64,000 nucleotides of DNA from Psettodes erumei (lineage: Eukaryota; Chordata; Actinopteri; Pleuronectiformes; Psettodidae): positions 558,001-622,000 of the forward strand of contig JAFBJZ010000344.1 of assembly GCA_016785225.1 (NCBI GenBank), read 5' to 3'. The stretch's first letter is position 1. Each line of letters starts with the position of its first letter. This document shows, piece by piece, positions 1 to 14,500 of this stretch. The translations under genes were made by a program, and so were the position numbers. The notes beneath the pieces are model-generated. The model searched no databases, had not been told where the DNA came from, and saw only the letters and a program-made list of their open reading frames with translations.

Positions 1-145
1 CTCTCCTCTTTCATGTGTGCTAGATCTATTTTTTTCTCCTATTTGGTTTGTTTTCTCTGTTATTCCTTTGCTTTTGTTCTTCAGACTTTTATATACTGCT
101 TATTACACCAGTATTGTGTCCATTTTAGTTAGGCTACTGCATTAA

Positions 146-190
146 CTCTCCTCTCCTCTCCTCTCCCATCCCATCCCATCCCATCCCATC
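146..190. repeat. CTCTC/CCATC simple repeat
   Basis: Pentanucleotide-type repeat; CTCTC units change into CCATC units. Confidence 0.9.
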
Positions 191-2259
191 TTGGCTTGCC
201 ATCTCCTCAAGTACTCAGTCCTGTCCATCATCTCTCTGCTTTTTCCTGTTACACTCCCTTTGCTTCCCATTGCCTCTCTTGTTATCTTTTGCTGTTTGTG
301 CTTTGTCCCTCTTCCCACACTGTGGTCTCTTCCTTTCTTTCCTTCTCCCATCTCCTCCTTTCCTCCAAGGCTGTTAGAGTCTCATTTTGTTCTAGGAAAT
401 CCAGTCAGCCTGGCCCATCTGCATGATTATGCACAGCACCACTGATTGGTTCCAGGGAAATCATTCCAGTGGAACATGGTGTCCTGGATTTAAATAGTCC
501 ACAGAGTAACAAAATAACTCACACTTCCTCTCCAATTTCAAAGTTCCAAACTTTCTATCCACTCATTTCAAGTCTGATCAAACACCCAAGTCAGTCCTTA
601 AATGATTAGATTAATATTTTTCCTATATTTTGGATTATGGTAATTGACAACTCAATCCTTTTTATTCTAAGGCCCGGTGCTTCAGGGATCAAATTCTTCA
701 TTAAATCAGATAAGATCTGACAAGGTAATTTGCATCTACTATTAGGTGACAGTTTCATTAACTAGTTTCTCCTTTCCTGGCACCTGGATTATCAGTGTAG
801 AAGACTACCTTTTAACACACATTTCTTTCTTTATCACATTAAATTGATTGAGCTTTTACTGCTGTAATTTAAAAAAAAATCTATCTAGTTGTTCAATGAC
901 CCCCCCACCACCCCCCTCCCACCCCTATTTTTATGCTGGTGATGGTGGTTATGGTGGCAAACTTGCTCTGCTGAAAAGTTCAACAATAATTCTGACCATT
1001 TTCATTTGTCTGAATAAATGAATGGACTCTAAATGCTGACATATCTGCATCTCACTTTTTTCTATATGCAAGTATTGTGAATGTTAATAATTAATTGTTA
1101 ATAATTTTACCACTGTCTTGCCCACTTGTTGTTTCTCTGCTTTTGTTTTAGTTTGGCAGTGGTGGGTGAGAAGATCTATAGCATCTAAATGTCTTAGAGG
1201 GGTATCCTAGTAAAGGTTTAAGAACCACTAAAGTTGTATTTTCAATTAGTACTGATGACTTCCTGGCTAATGAAAAAGATGTGACACTTTAATTTGCCAC
1301 TGTGAATCTTCTGATATTCTTTTCTGTTTGTGGAACCCCTTACGAGCTTTATGAGAACAGTGTACTATTTTCACATAAGTAAAAATCTTGTAGCAGAGGA
1401 GAGTTCAATAATGGCAATTCAAATTCAAACAAATATGTCTCAGTACCAATAACACTTCTAACAGCAAACAAGGTGAACCGCTGAAACCCAATATAAGAAA
1501 AACAAGAACGAAGGCAAGGGTACTTGTCCAGATGTTGCCTGGATTAGTGAGGTCCATGTGAAAGGGAGCCAGGGTCGGTTGTTATGTTACTTTAACAGCA
1601 AACCCAAAAAGAGGTAATATGTGGCTGCTCAATAGACCAGCATCCACACTCTAGAGAAATATCTAATGTAGCTACTCAAAGTGAAACCAAGGTAAAGACA
1701 GCTCTGTTACCACAACTGAAGACTGATGAAATGCTAAAATTCAATACCTCAGTGCACAGCTTCAAGGCTCCACCTTTCAGGAGACAGAGCAGTCAAGACC
1801 ACACAGACCATCCTGAGAAGCAGCAGGGACTGAATACAGAGAAATAGTTATCTTTATGTGGAAGGCTATAACAGCAAGTTTCTGAACATGCCTAAGGCAA
1901 AAACAGAATGTTCAGCTTTCAAGCACAGAGCAGACCTTCAGACATTATCACCATGTTTCCACCCTAAGCTGCACATACAAGGCCAGTGAAGAATGGGGGC
2001 TAGATAATCATTTTCTCAGAAAAGCATATACATGCCATACTATGCTACTATGCACATACTGTACCTTCCCCCAGGTCAACCTCATGTCTCTAAATAGTAA
2101 TTGCAGTAATTTGCCTTACTAAGAGGGAAATCTCATGTCCAAGCAGCAACTTAAGGATGCCATAGGTGGCCTTCTCAGAGGACCTCACCTAGCAAGGGTC
2201 CATCTCACCTAATGCCTGATAGAAGGTTCTATCTTACACTCGTGATGAGAACAGGCTTA

Positions 2260-2282
2260 ACACACACACACACACACACACA
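2260..2282. repeat. (AC)n microsatellite
   Basis: Perfect AC dinucleotide run of about 23 bp in the downstream intergenic DNA. Confidence 0.9.
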
Positions 2283-5200
2283 TTCTGTTTGATGTCCAAC
2301 ACTCAGCAAGATTAAAAACAATCAACAACAATAACAGCAGCAGCCACAACAACAGCTTCAGCATATGGCTATTAAATCTAAAAGGCATTCATGCATCAAA
2401 AGGAAAACTAGATTTCTATCATTATTATCAACACTGTGTGGTTGCTTCAGGGGCTCATTTTAGCAATATCATTTCCCATAGAAAAAACTGATTGGGCCAA
2501 GTGATGGGTTGAGAGTGGAATGAGCAAATATGCTAATGGAATGACAGAATGTAATGCAGTTTCATTCACAGATAAACAAACATAGAAAGAAGAAAATAAG
2601 TAGTGCTAATGGTTTGCAATGTTGCAGAACGAAACAAAGATAAGGCTGAGTTCAAGTCTGAGAAAACTGTCAAGATAGTCTACATCCACCGTGTCATGTT
2701 TGGCAAATTGTCCAGGTAGAGCTCCACAAATGCATGAGATTAAAGCTCCTCCTGACTGTATCAGAGGGTATATCGCTACTCTGCTGAACAATACATCCCA
2801 TCAAAATTTATGAGTCTGGTACGGGGCTGCTTGCCTTTCCGTTCCCATTTCATGGGATATTAAATCTCTGGTGTTTCTGGCCGGTAGGCTACACCAAAAT
2901 CTGATCTAATCCGGGCTACCAAGTGTACATGTCGACACAAAAAACACTACGTTTGTGAATATGTAAAGCAAGGTCATCCCATTTCGAACAGTGGAGTGAA
3001 GAAAGTTTTGAGTTCAGTTTGAATAATATTAACGAAATGTCGAGCATGGTGTCCACCTGATGACCCCAATGATATACCTACCCTCCCCCTACCCACCACT
3101 CAACTCCAACGGCTAACATCAAGAGCACCAACTATCCAAAGGGACTGAAACATCTATTACCATTTGTTTTACTTATTAATCAATGAAGTCTACAAGACAG
3201 ATGCTCAAACCAGAAGATAACTTCATGGTGTATGTCAAGATGGCTGCTGCTAACATGAAAACACCTCAGCAATGTTTCTTGCTGGATATACTATTATATA
3301 CTGTGCCCTTTATATAGGCCCACGTCTCCCTGGTGCAATAAGTGACGTGTCATAGGTCAGCCCTTGAGTTATGATTATTGTGATCACAGGGGAGTACGGA
3401 GCGTAGGATTTGGGGGTGCTGCGCATGTCTCATTCAGCTGTCACAGATCCCCTCCAGTGGCCAGGCCTTGGCTGACTGACAGGTGTAAATAATGACTTAA
3501 GTTCAGAGGTCATGAGTCAACATAAGCACACAGGCCAAGCACAGCTGCATGCAGCCTTTGATATTGCAGACCCTGCCTCCCAGAGGACTCTGTCATTTAG
3601 TGAAAACTCTGTAGATGTAGTGCCTGTGCCTGAGAAGAAAATTATAATTAATATAATACCAGATTTTCTCTTATAAGAACCAATAATATATTTAATATGC
3701 TTTTGCTTCACTTTTATTCATTTAATTGGTGCATTTGATGAGTGCAAATCTATCTAGATTCTATTTATTCCAAAACAAAAAAAAAAAGATTCACTTCTGA
3801 GCTAAACATTCTGAATTTGGGAAAAATAGCACTACTTTCTTTCGCCATTTATCAGCCTGTATGTGCTGTTCACCTGGGCTTGTGCTACAGGAGGAGTGTG
3901 GGACTCTTGGAAACAAGATGGAGGAGAAGCGTGTTGGGTGGAGGAGGGAGCAGTGCTCATTATGGCACTGCACATTCCAGGGAGTGAGAGATCAGCCTGG
4001 AGGCCCTCAGCAGCTGACAGCAGCTGCATTTCTCAGCCTCACGAAGATGGTGGTGCTGGCACTGGAGATAGTAAGTGGAGAGGACAGTAGAAAGGAAGGC
4101 ATGGTTGGGAATGGGATGGAGATGTCTGGAGGGACTTAGTTATCATTTGGCATTCCCCCTCTCCTTTCATCACTTTGGATAATGCCTCACATGTGGGTGC
4201 AGGGGGAATTCGGAAGTATCAAGGGGAAGGGGGGTTGTTGGGGAGAGGAGGGATCTTGTTCTAGGTAGTTGCAATTTTTGAATTGTATTGAAGTTTTGGA
4301 GGCATCACCACCACCCCAACCCCCCTTCTCGGTCCCTACTCTTGTTCTCTCTCTAACGCTGTGCTTTTTGATCTCTGGCTTGTGAGAAACACAGGCGTCT
4401 GATTTGGAACAGTTAAAGCGTTGACGATGGAATCTGGAATAAGGACACAAAAAACCTGTAATAACGGAGAGGAATAGAATCATTTGAAACAACATCAAAC
4501 TTTCATAAACTGTACATGTACCAGAATGTCATATGAAGAAGGCAGGAGGTTTGCCAACTGTAAATTTGCACCGTGAGAATCAGTGGGTAAATTACTGGCA
4601 CAAGCACCCGCTATAAGGCAATAGATTTTAACCATCAATTTGTACTTTTCTGTCACTATAATCCATCCTGCTTCTTTGGCCTAAGTGACTATGGAAAGGT
4701 GAAACGCCTCTGTGAGCATGTCAGAGTAGCAGAGAGAGGAGGTTCAGATGGCTGCCTGTCTATAGCAATTACACTAACCAAGACTGTGTGTGTCTGTTTT
4801 GGCTGTTAGTGCGTGCTGACGCTGTTATGTCCCTCTCCACTGTCTTTAACAACCAATCGACTCTCCCCTGAGAGCCACTTAGTCTGTCCTCCATCCAGCC
4901 TCTTGAGTTACAGCTCACCCACACACATGCTCCCATCAGAGGAGTCGCCATCTGGGCACACATACATACACAAACACACACGCATGTACGCACTAGCAAA
5001 CACACATTGAAACACTCAAAAATTGACACTTTTAAGTGCATCCACACGGCAGTGTAGACAGCCTTCTATTGACCTTGCAAGGTCAGAGACAGCTTCTCAG
5101 GGCCATGCAGCCATGAGATACGAATTACTTTTCCATACTACCTCTTCGCAGTAACCATAGCATGGAGCAGATTCGAGTGGCATTCGTTAAGAGGAGTAGG

Positions 5201-7137
5201 CAAGATGACAGGGATGCTTTCTGACATACACCTGTAGTCTCTTCCCTCACAAAATGCTGCTGAGATGACATCACATCTTTTCTCTGAGATTTTCACCTGA
5301 GACCTGCAGTACCATTTGTACTTTTAAGATGGATGTTTGTGTTTAAGTGATGCAGGTCTTTTTTTATTGCCCATTTTAGCCAGTAAGAAGTGGGGACTTA
5401 AAATATATGCTTTATATACATTCTTTAGTCAGTATGCCCACACCAGTGAGTCATAAAGCTGAATGTGTAGTATATTCCCTGTGGAACTCTGCAACAGCCA
5501 GTAAAGACATTGCATAAAGTATGACTGTGCAGTGTATCCCTCTTCACCAAGTATGAATACCATAATACCAGCTGAAGTGCATCTGTGGAACGTACCTCTC
5601 AATGCTATGAGCATCTGTTAAGATGGCAGGTGCTGGTTAAGAGCAGTAATGACTGCCATTAACCAATCTTTCACTGCTCTTCATAATTCTGCTTCACATG
5701 CATCATCACTATGCAGTGCTCGTCCATAAGAACATACTCTGAGAAGTCATTGTAAGAGCGGAGAAATAATAGCGTTCTGTATTTTTATGATGAGCTGGGA
5801 AAGACTTTAATGCATCATCTTTGCTGTGGGTACTTATATGTACTCTGTCTGTATTGCATGTTCTGTGCAGCAGAAGTGGAGGTAAAGTCTATATGTGCTC
5901 CTTGGCACAAGAGGCTGAGGGCAAACTTGGAGAGAAATTTACATATCTTCATCCCAACACCCTCATTAGGGAGAGGCCAGTCTGTTATCACCTTTTCTCC
6001 CGCGTCACCCCGCGAGGGCAATCGAGTTAAGGGCACTCTTGAATTTCTACACAAGCAAGATGCAGTTTACTAGATGCACTCACCCAGAGTGAAGACATCA
6101 GAGAGCTTTTCAATAATACAACAACGTGGCAGGGTTTCCACTTCCATTTTGAGGGTTAGATGCGTTAAAACACAGTGACTTGTCTCTTTACACATTAGGG
6201 AAGGATACAAGGGGAGGGAAAAGCTTGTAGCTTCTGGCATGGCATGCTGCGTGCACAGCCATGGCTAGAAACATGGAGGGGGTCTCATCGCTTCAGATGT
6301 ACTTTGGCAGTCAAGGTTATGAGTCATGAAGTTGATATTAGACAGAGGGGAGCAACGAGTGGGAAGTGTATGACCTTCATCACTCACTATCCGTTCTTTC
6401 TCCTCTTCCACCCTGTCTCGCTCTATTCTGCAAGCCATGAAGCAAAGGAGCCCCTTTGTGTGAACTCTCTAATTAGGAAGACCTTGATGTGCGGATCTCA
6501 TCCATTGTTCCCCTTCATTTTGGTGGGAAAATATTTCATTGATTTTTTGCAGCAATCGAAGGTGGGCGGAGCTGAAAGGGGCTCTGTGTAGGATTAGGCT
6601 CTGCGGGGGGTTTCTGGGGTGGGTGGGGAGCTTGTGAGACGGAGTCTGTGTGTGTGCGTGTGTGTGTGTGTAGGTGCGTTTGCAAGGAGGGTAACGTCTC
6701 TCCGAATAACTCCTACCCCCTCTCACTCTGTGAAAGAACCAATTACAGCTGTTATCCTCGAGCCATCATAACTCACTTCTTCCTTCAGCCCCCATTGTTC
6801 ACCCAGTACCCGCTGTACAACCCCAGATCGTCCGCCTTCACATGTTGTTATGATAAATCCTGCTCATTTACAAACATCTGGATCTGGCAAAGTTTTTCTG
6901 TTTATGTTCTCCCGAGCACAAGTATGATGAAAGATGGCCATGTTTTCATAATCAAACAAAATCAAGCTCTTTTCAGATGTTCCTTTGTAATCCTTTCGGA
7001 TACTAAACAGCAGACCGTCGCTGGCCGACACTTGCCAGGGAAGCGTACAGAAATCAAACGTTTCTGTCTCTTTCTCCCTAACTGTCTTTCTCCTGTCACT
7101 CTAGACTAGCTCTAAATTACCCTGTACCCCTGCAGGT

Positions 7138-7440
7138 GCCAAAGTCTCTCTGAAATGATTATTCCTACCACACAGAAGATTGCTTTTGGTAATTATATGT
7201 ATCATAATTAAATTTGATGAACTCCTCCGAGACATAAAATCTCATTTGACCCAGGTGCTGGATTTCTCTTCCTATACACAAAAGGAGAAATGCCTTCCAC
7301 GATTAAGAGAGATACACTTTGAATCTCGCAGCTGACATCTTGATTAAGCAAAGCAGTATTTCCACATTTAGCAAATTCACTGAGGTCCATCAATAACTTA
7401 ATTACTGAGCTAGTGAAATGCAAATTCTATCATTACGCTG
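7138..7440. promoter_or_regulatory. candidate conserved non-coding element downstream of epha4
   Basis: Repeat-free stretch with GGTAATTATATG, CATAATTAAATTTG, CTTGATTAAGC, AACTTAATTACTGAG and ATTCTATCATTACG. It lies 4 kb past the probable transcript end. Identified by composition only. Confidence 0.2.
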
Positions 7441-10400
7441 GAATGAATTGAGTAGGATTAGCTATGTGGTTCTGCAAAGGCCAAATTTGGCTTTTGAGGC
7501 AGGAAAAAGAAGCTGAAGGTTAATACCTGTTCACCCAGACCACACGTAGCAAATCTATGTCTGCCTCCACAAACAAAGGCAGATACAGAGTGCAGTCTCC
7601 TATGCACTTACTGTGCTTTTTTCTTCCTTTTTTTTTTATAAAGAACCTGTCTCCCTCAGAAACTGGGCTCTGCTATGAAAGTCATATGATCAGGAAGCAA
7701 AGATCAGACGTCTCTGACCTTTGCCCTCTAGGAGTTTCAGCCTCACCCCTAATTACTTATTTCACCTTATTTGTCTACATGTAACCTGTCATATTTCCCT
7801 GTCTTCATTGGATAATGGAGATCAAGTGGCTCAGGATTGTTCTTGTTTTGACAGCACATGGTACTTAATTGACATCCCCCCAGATCCATAGATCCTTGTT
7901 CTTCACACGTTTAGAATATTTCCCAGGTATTATCATTCTGTTTCTACATCGGGAAATTCATTATGTCAGTGCACTGTCTCCATACAATTTCTACTGCATG
8001 TCCATCTATCCTGAAAGTGAAACCCCTCCTCTTTTTTTCTTTCTGAGGTTTTTGACGACTTTTTCCAAGTTCAAGGGTCCATCTGTGACTCTAACAAAGG
8101 GTCTAAGGATAGATGTTTTTTCGGTGTCAATTCACGTGGCTTTATGGAAATGTCCAGAGTCCAGAGGGTCCTGTGACCAGATATCAACCCAATTTAGCAC
8201 TTATGGTTGAATTTAGACTGGTCTGTCAGCATACCATTTGGAACATCTTTTCAAGAGATGTGTTTCATCCTTTCTATACAGTCCTAGAGACTTTTAGAAT
8301 CAATGAAAGGAGCACTGAAGCTCTTCTGTTGATTTTTTTGATTTTTTTCTTTCCTTTATGCATAACTATGCATATCAGAACAAAACAGATGCCTGCATAG
8401 AGCATATTCAGACTCAGGTCTCAAAGGGCAGTTTGTGCTGAGGGCTTTTCCTGGGCCCCAAGGATCACTGTAAATATGCAGGCCACTCACTGAGGCCCTG
8501 CAGCCAGCAAGGGCTGAGATTAGATTTAGGCCTCAGACAATCCCACAAGGGGAGTCTTACAACCAACACAACTCAAGTCATGTTAGTTTCTTCAAATTAT
8601 GCTAAACAAATTTTCCTCACATACACACAGGTATGGTGAGGAACAATGCAAAGAGCTTGGACAAGGATTTGAGAAATGCCTACTTTCAGTTTTCTGAGAG
8701 AAAAAACAAACTACAAAAAAACCCTCACCTCCCTCTCTCTGCCAGGACACTCTCTCTATCTCCAGTGCCATCATCTTTGTGCCATGGCTGTAAGTTCATT
8801 ATGTTCCTTCATTGTCCTTCACTTAGTATTCCCTCCAAGTTTTCTGCTCCCACACTCTGATCTACACCGCTGGATGAATTGCCTTTTTTCTCCAACTCGC
8901 TCTCCTTCTCTCTGCAGGAGTATCCCTGCTGTGCACCAATCCCTTTCTCGCAGGTGATTGCTCAGGGAATATTGATTAAGGTGAAGATTTGCTGCTGAGA
9001 AGTCACTTTTCAAACTTCCTGTGACTTTAATGTGAAATAAAATGAAGTGACTCCCCTGTCAGTGATAAACACCATGTTACGGATGAAGTATACTTTTAAG
9101 AGAACACTCTCTGTACTTATCTCTTTGCCTCTTTGGCTTCTTGTCCATCTCAGGGAATTACTTTTACACACAGGCACACACAAATCAGCTTTCATTCCTA
9201 ATGTAATGTAGTACTCCTTGTCAGGAGGGCAATATCTCCCACTTTCTCTCTAATTGCTAATTGATTTAAATGACAAAGTGACCCAATTAAGCTTAAGGCA
9301 TAGGGGAAGGAAGGATACCATAAAGAACATCACCATATCAATGATCATTACATTTGTTTAACTATTAGTGGAATGCTACAACTGTAAAATAAACCATCCA
9401 CATGACCTTGAACTGTTCCCCTATCAATAATGTATCTCCTGTGAGCTAGAGTTAGTCTTAAGCATTTCACACAAACTGTTCAAGAAAAACCTCCTACTTG
9501 ATATAACTTTGTTTTTTCTTTTTTCTAGGTTTGATCATCATTTCTAAAGGTAACAATAGTAATTCTAGAGTGATTACTGAGATCACAACTAACTGCTGCA
9601 GGGCAAGAGACAAGCATTCAGACAACCAGACAAGTTGTAAACAAGCCAATAGGTTTATCTAGATTATGTAAACCAATTTATTTAGAGGTAAAAACTAAAA
9701 CAAACCCCCTGTCATTGCACAGGAAAACTGTGTGAGTGACATGAACGGAAGGTCAAAGTTGACCCAGTCTAATCTGTGGGTTTGTTTAAAATCTGTAAAA
9801 TTGTCTGATCGCTTGTGTTTCTTGACAGCACTATTTTTTGTGGCTACATTCCAAAATCTCAGCAGTTCAACAATTCAGGTGTGGTGATTTGGGAGGAACT
9901 GCTGGTTCTGGAAGTGATTTTCCACATTCTTTATTCCCATTTCCCAGGTATAGTTTGGCCACCAGTTTTATCCTATTCAAATTAGTCATGTTCTGTCTGC
10001 GATTTTGGAACAGTGCACAGCTCTAAATACTACAATTCCCATGAGCCTTGGCTGCCATGCCATGAAGAAGAAGTCACTCAGAGGCATGACCCAGAGCTTT
10101 GTTGTTGCAGTGGGGAACGAAAGAAGTTGCCAGAGGTGCAGTGACCCAGAAATTACCTGCGACCCCAAATTTTTCTATGCACAAATATAAGCAAATATTT
10201 TCTGCAGCAGTTGTTAATCTGCTGTGTCCAACCAATCTATGCACATAACTTCATATAACTTTGCTCTTGGGAAAAATTAATGGGAATGGGACCAGAGGTG
10301 ACAATTTCAACCAGCAAGGGCAGTGAAATATAGCTTTTCATTCTCATGTTAGAGTACTCTTACATCAAAGAAACCAAAATATTCATCAACATCATGAAAG

Positions 10401-11163
10401 CAACAGATGCTTTCATCCCACCCTCACTGACATCGTGTCACACACCCTCATAAAAGAATGTGAAGATGTTATTTAATACCATAAACTTGAAAAGACGGAA
10501 AACTGACTGTTTCACGAGGCTTGTTGGCTTCCTCTCTGTTTGGCACAACCCCTGCACAGCACTCTCTCTGCTAATAGGAAGCTGCATATTATCAATCAAT
10601 TAGAGTCAATAAACAGTTATGGAGTAATACTGCACGTTGGATACATCCCCATATCTTTTGACTCACCTCATTACCCATATCATTACTGTGCAACACGCTT
10701 TCCAGTATGTGAAGTGCTCCAAAGTCCCTGGCAACCAGAATTTACGAGACTGCCGCATAACTGCTTGTGTGTTTGTAATGTGTGTGTGTAGGTGTGAGTG
10801 TGTTAAAGACCCAGATAAGAGTTTAGATTGAAGGATAATTTCCACCAGTTTGTCAAAATATTATCACTTTTCTTGGAGCGCCATTTTTTTGCAGGTTTGC
10901 GTGTAATTTGAGTGATTCCACGTTTATTAGTGGCTGATGGCTTTTAACACATGCTGCCAGCTCGACCAGTGGTGACAAAAAGCTGTTTATTTCCTTAGAC
11001 ATTATGAAACCAAGTAGATGTCACATTCATGTACAGCACTGACAGCAGTGTTACTGGATAATAACCCTTCCTCTCTGCTTTTCTTGACTCACCATTAATG
11101 AAAACAGAATTATCAAACAGGGGAGTCATGGATCACAAAGTGATTGACTTGTTTTCCAAGGCC

Positions 11164-11169
11164 TTTATT
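11164..11169 (-). terminator. epha4: candidate epha4 polyadenylation signal AATAAA
   Basis: This is the first canonical AATAAA hexamer on the minus strand after the stop codon; the plus strand reads TTTATT. Just downstream on the minus strand is a moderately GT-rich stretch (around 11125-11140) suitable for cleavage. Two more AATAAA hexamers follow near 10985 and 10923, so use of a later site is possible. Confidence 0.4.
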
Positions 11170-11530
11170 GAGTGCATTTTAGTACAATAGTTCTCAGAAA
11201 GTTACAGCTTACAAACTCTTGACACATACTTGTCACAATTTACAAGTGGTAGCTATGCAGAAACAAATAAAAGGGAACCGCTCACACTCTTAAACAATGT
11301 ACCTGTGCACACACAAATGTCTGTACGCACAAATGTGCCTGGTATGTACACACACATACAACCAGTCTTTCTCTCACACACACACATAAATAAACAAACT
11401 ATGACATGTGTACACATATTCAGCTGCACCATCCATTGTGTACCATAGAAAGGTGTCCCTGGAAAGGTCCCATTTCATGTGGTCTTCGTCTAGGTTGGGC
11501 TGCCAACAGCAATTCTTCTGGGTAGTCACT

Positions 11531-11542
11531 GTGAGTGAGTGA

Positions 11543-11586
<44 letters not shown>
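11531..11586. repeat. (GAGT)n(GT)n compound microsatellite
   Basis: GAGT units pass into a GT run, about 56 bp in all, inside the probable 3' UTR; on the transcript it would read as CA/ACTC. Confidence 0.95.
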
Positions 11587-11587
<1 letters not shown>

Positions 11588-14500
11588 AGAATGTGTGAAC
11601 ATGAAGTGCAGTTTTTTATGCTGTTTTATGTGTTTGTAAATCTCATAAGTCTGCAGTCTGAAACAGAAGAAAAAAGAGAACGGGGTAGTTTAATGAGTTT
11701 AGTTTTGCAGGGAGTCATGTCAGGTCATTTTCAGGTGAACGCGGCTTCCGCCGCGCTGACCTATAAATGACAGGCATGAAATCAGCTACTAAAAGGATCA
11801 TTGGTCACTTCTCAAGACAGTTACAGCACCATGAAACATTTAACAAGGTCTGCTCTTGTGTTTTGCAACGGCGCGCGATGAATAGCTTCCATATGAAACG
11901 GCTTTCAGAGAGGGATGGTGGACCACCTCCCCATTCATCACACTGCGGTGTCATTACAGTCAGATATTTAGATAGGCAAACAGAGCAAATGGGGAAAAAT
12001 TACACTGTGGCATAATAAATACATTCTGTCATCTCATTCACAGTCTCTTGGATTGAAAAGCAAATATGTAAGACTGAGCCGAATAGAGGACTAATGCATT
12101 CAAATTGAATCACTGGCTTCAGTGAAAGGATTTATGCCAATCTTGAAGAGCATGTGATTATGTTTAGCAATACTTGGTAAATCAATTATTTGGAGTATTG
12201 AAAAAAAAACGTAATTGATTTTTCAATATGGTTGCTTGATAAGAGTATTTTCCATTATCAAACTAAAGAAATTAACATTTACATAATGAAAGAAACATTG
12301 CCATATGAACCACACTGCACTACAATTACACAATTCATCATGTAACTTCTGCCCTGCAATCCCACCCTCCTGAAAACTGAATCATCCCCCTCTCTTTATC
12401 ACCAACACACTCACTCTGTCGGGTCTCAGCCCACTTTTAGACCAGTAAACATCAAGCTTGAAACCTGCACACAAGAATAACATAATTAAGAGTTCCTCGT
12501 GTGTGCATTTGTTTTTTGATGGTCCCATCATTCTCCCTCTCTCTGGCTGATCAGATGCCTGTCAGACAGGGGGTCCCGGAGGATGTTTGCACCCCTGCCT
12601 ACCCCTGCCCACTGAAGCATGGAGCCAATCATTTCTCAGGCCAGCCCTGGCCCAGCCCGGCCCTGACCCGGGACAGCTCGGTTACACCCAGGATAAATGA
12701 GCTGGTGAAGCAAGGAGAGAGGGCGGGAGAGACAGCATGAGGATGACTTAGGCTGGTGTGTATACTTAATAATCTGCTAATGGGACTGCCATCAATTTCT
12801 AATTTTGGGTGCAAGGTGGTTAGAACTCTCGTCACTCATGTCTCTTCAAATAGGGCCAAAGGGGATTAAAAAAAATCACACAGCTCAGTCCAATCACACT
12901 GCAATCTTAAAGCACAATGCCCAGACAAGAAAAAACAAAAGGCAAACTGCCATGTATTCCAAAATAATGCAGAATAATTTCATACATTCGTCCATGACAT
13001 TTCTTTCCTTTTTCATTTTTGTCCTTTGGGAATATTGTAGAAATCTTGCAATACAATAATACCAAAGGGCACATTTCCAAGCACAAAATTTGGCAGGTTA
13101 AAGTCATGAAGAGATTACATGCATTAAACTCTCTGTGGCACCATGGTGGTTTGTGCTACACGTGCCTAAACCATATGACAGCAGTATACAGTGAGAGTGC
13201 ATAGATCTACTCAGCAGTTTAGCCACAGCAGTGTATGGGAAGCTGTGATACACTGTACAGCATGCCTATATGGGCTGTTTAGGTCTGTGTGTTGATCAGA
13301 ATGGCATCAGGCATCTTGTTGGCAGATGTTCATTCTCACTGTGTAGAAGTGATGCTAATTCACTCAGATTTCCAGTACCTTGATTAGCTAGTCCCCCATG
13401 AATTTCAAACTTGCAGCAAATGTGGTCTTGGCCAAGACATTTGCGGCACCCATGAAAAAAACTTAACTGGATTTGCCTGAAATAAAATCCACCAGGTATG
13501 GAGTGATTTTTGATGTTAAGTTATGTTCGTTATGTTCACTTCGTGTGTGTGATCAGCAGGCACTTACCATGTATTTGACCTGGCCAAGGCGTTGATCTTC
13601 CTTCCCCTCTGGATGGTGCTGAGCACTCCCAACACAAACAACGACAGATCAAAAATAAAATAAAACATAAATCATATCTGTACAAGTAAGTGCTCACCGG
13701 CAAGAGACAGCATGTGTACACCCACATTTAACATGATCTCCAGTAAATGGATATTTTGTCAATTATTTTAACGCCTACAGCAATTTTCATATAGATCTAC
13801 AATACCAGTTCATTGCCCATGATTCCTTTTACATTTTCCTCGGTTACGTTTCAGTAAGGATTGTCCTTGTGTCCCTGGAAGAGGGAGAAGTACAAGCCAT
13901 GTCCATTGTTCAGTCTTCCGAAGGGAACCAGGGCTCCATAGAAATCTACACATTGCATACATGTCTATCACAATCTAGTCAACGTGTCTTTGCCAAAAAT
14001 GCAAGCAGAGAGCTCTGTACATACATATTCATACATATCACCTTCAATATGAAGGTTATTATGAAAGATATAATCATATTTAAGCAAGAGATAAACATAT
14101 TTATATTCTCTGATTCTTGGTGGGCCTGGCTAAGAAGTCCTTTGGCAAGGCCCTCCATCCAGTACTCCACAGGTAGTGTTAAAAGTTAAAATACAAGTGG
14201 ACGGCATCTTGCTATAGTGATAAAACAAACCAACAAACAGATGGTAGAAGACAAAAATATAACTAATCTCTGAATTTTCACAAGTTAATCTACAATACAG
14301 TTTGTCAAATTCTTCAAACAAGCAAAAGGTGATGTGAAAGTTGAAAATGGTGCTCCATTGTACATCCCTGCATTCTTCTCCCTCTGATCATTCCTACGAG
14401 TCATTGCTTTTTCTTCTGGGACTTATGTCTGGCCGAGTCAAGGCATCTTCATTGCACACACTAACGACGGTATGGATTAAATCACAGGTCACACATTGTT

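Larger units (their letters stand above)
1..11139. other. downstream intergenic DNA, no gene recognised
   Basis: No open frame in this 11-kb stretch shows a domain or an exon-like set of splice borders that I recognise. It contains CT/CATCC and CA simple repeats, a short AAC/CAG low-complexity run near 2325-2355, and otherwise unique-looking DNA. Repeat-poor segments at about 7138-7440 and 9180-9310 are rich in TAAT/ATTA cores and might be conserved non-coding elements. That is a compositional impression only. Confidence 0.5.

Noticed and set aside
6648..7109. Plus-strand open frame of 153 codons downstream of epha4
   Set aside because: It starts in a GT-rich simple repeat and has no recognisable domain. 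I see no basis for a gene.
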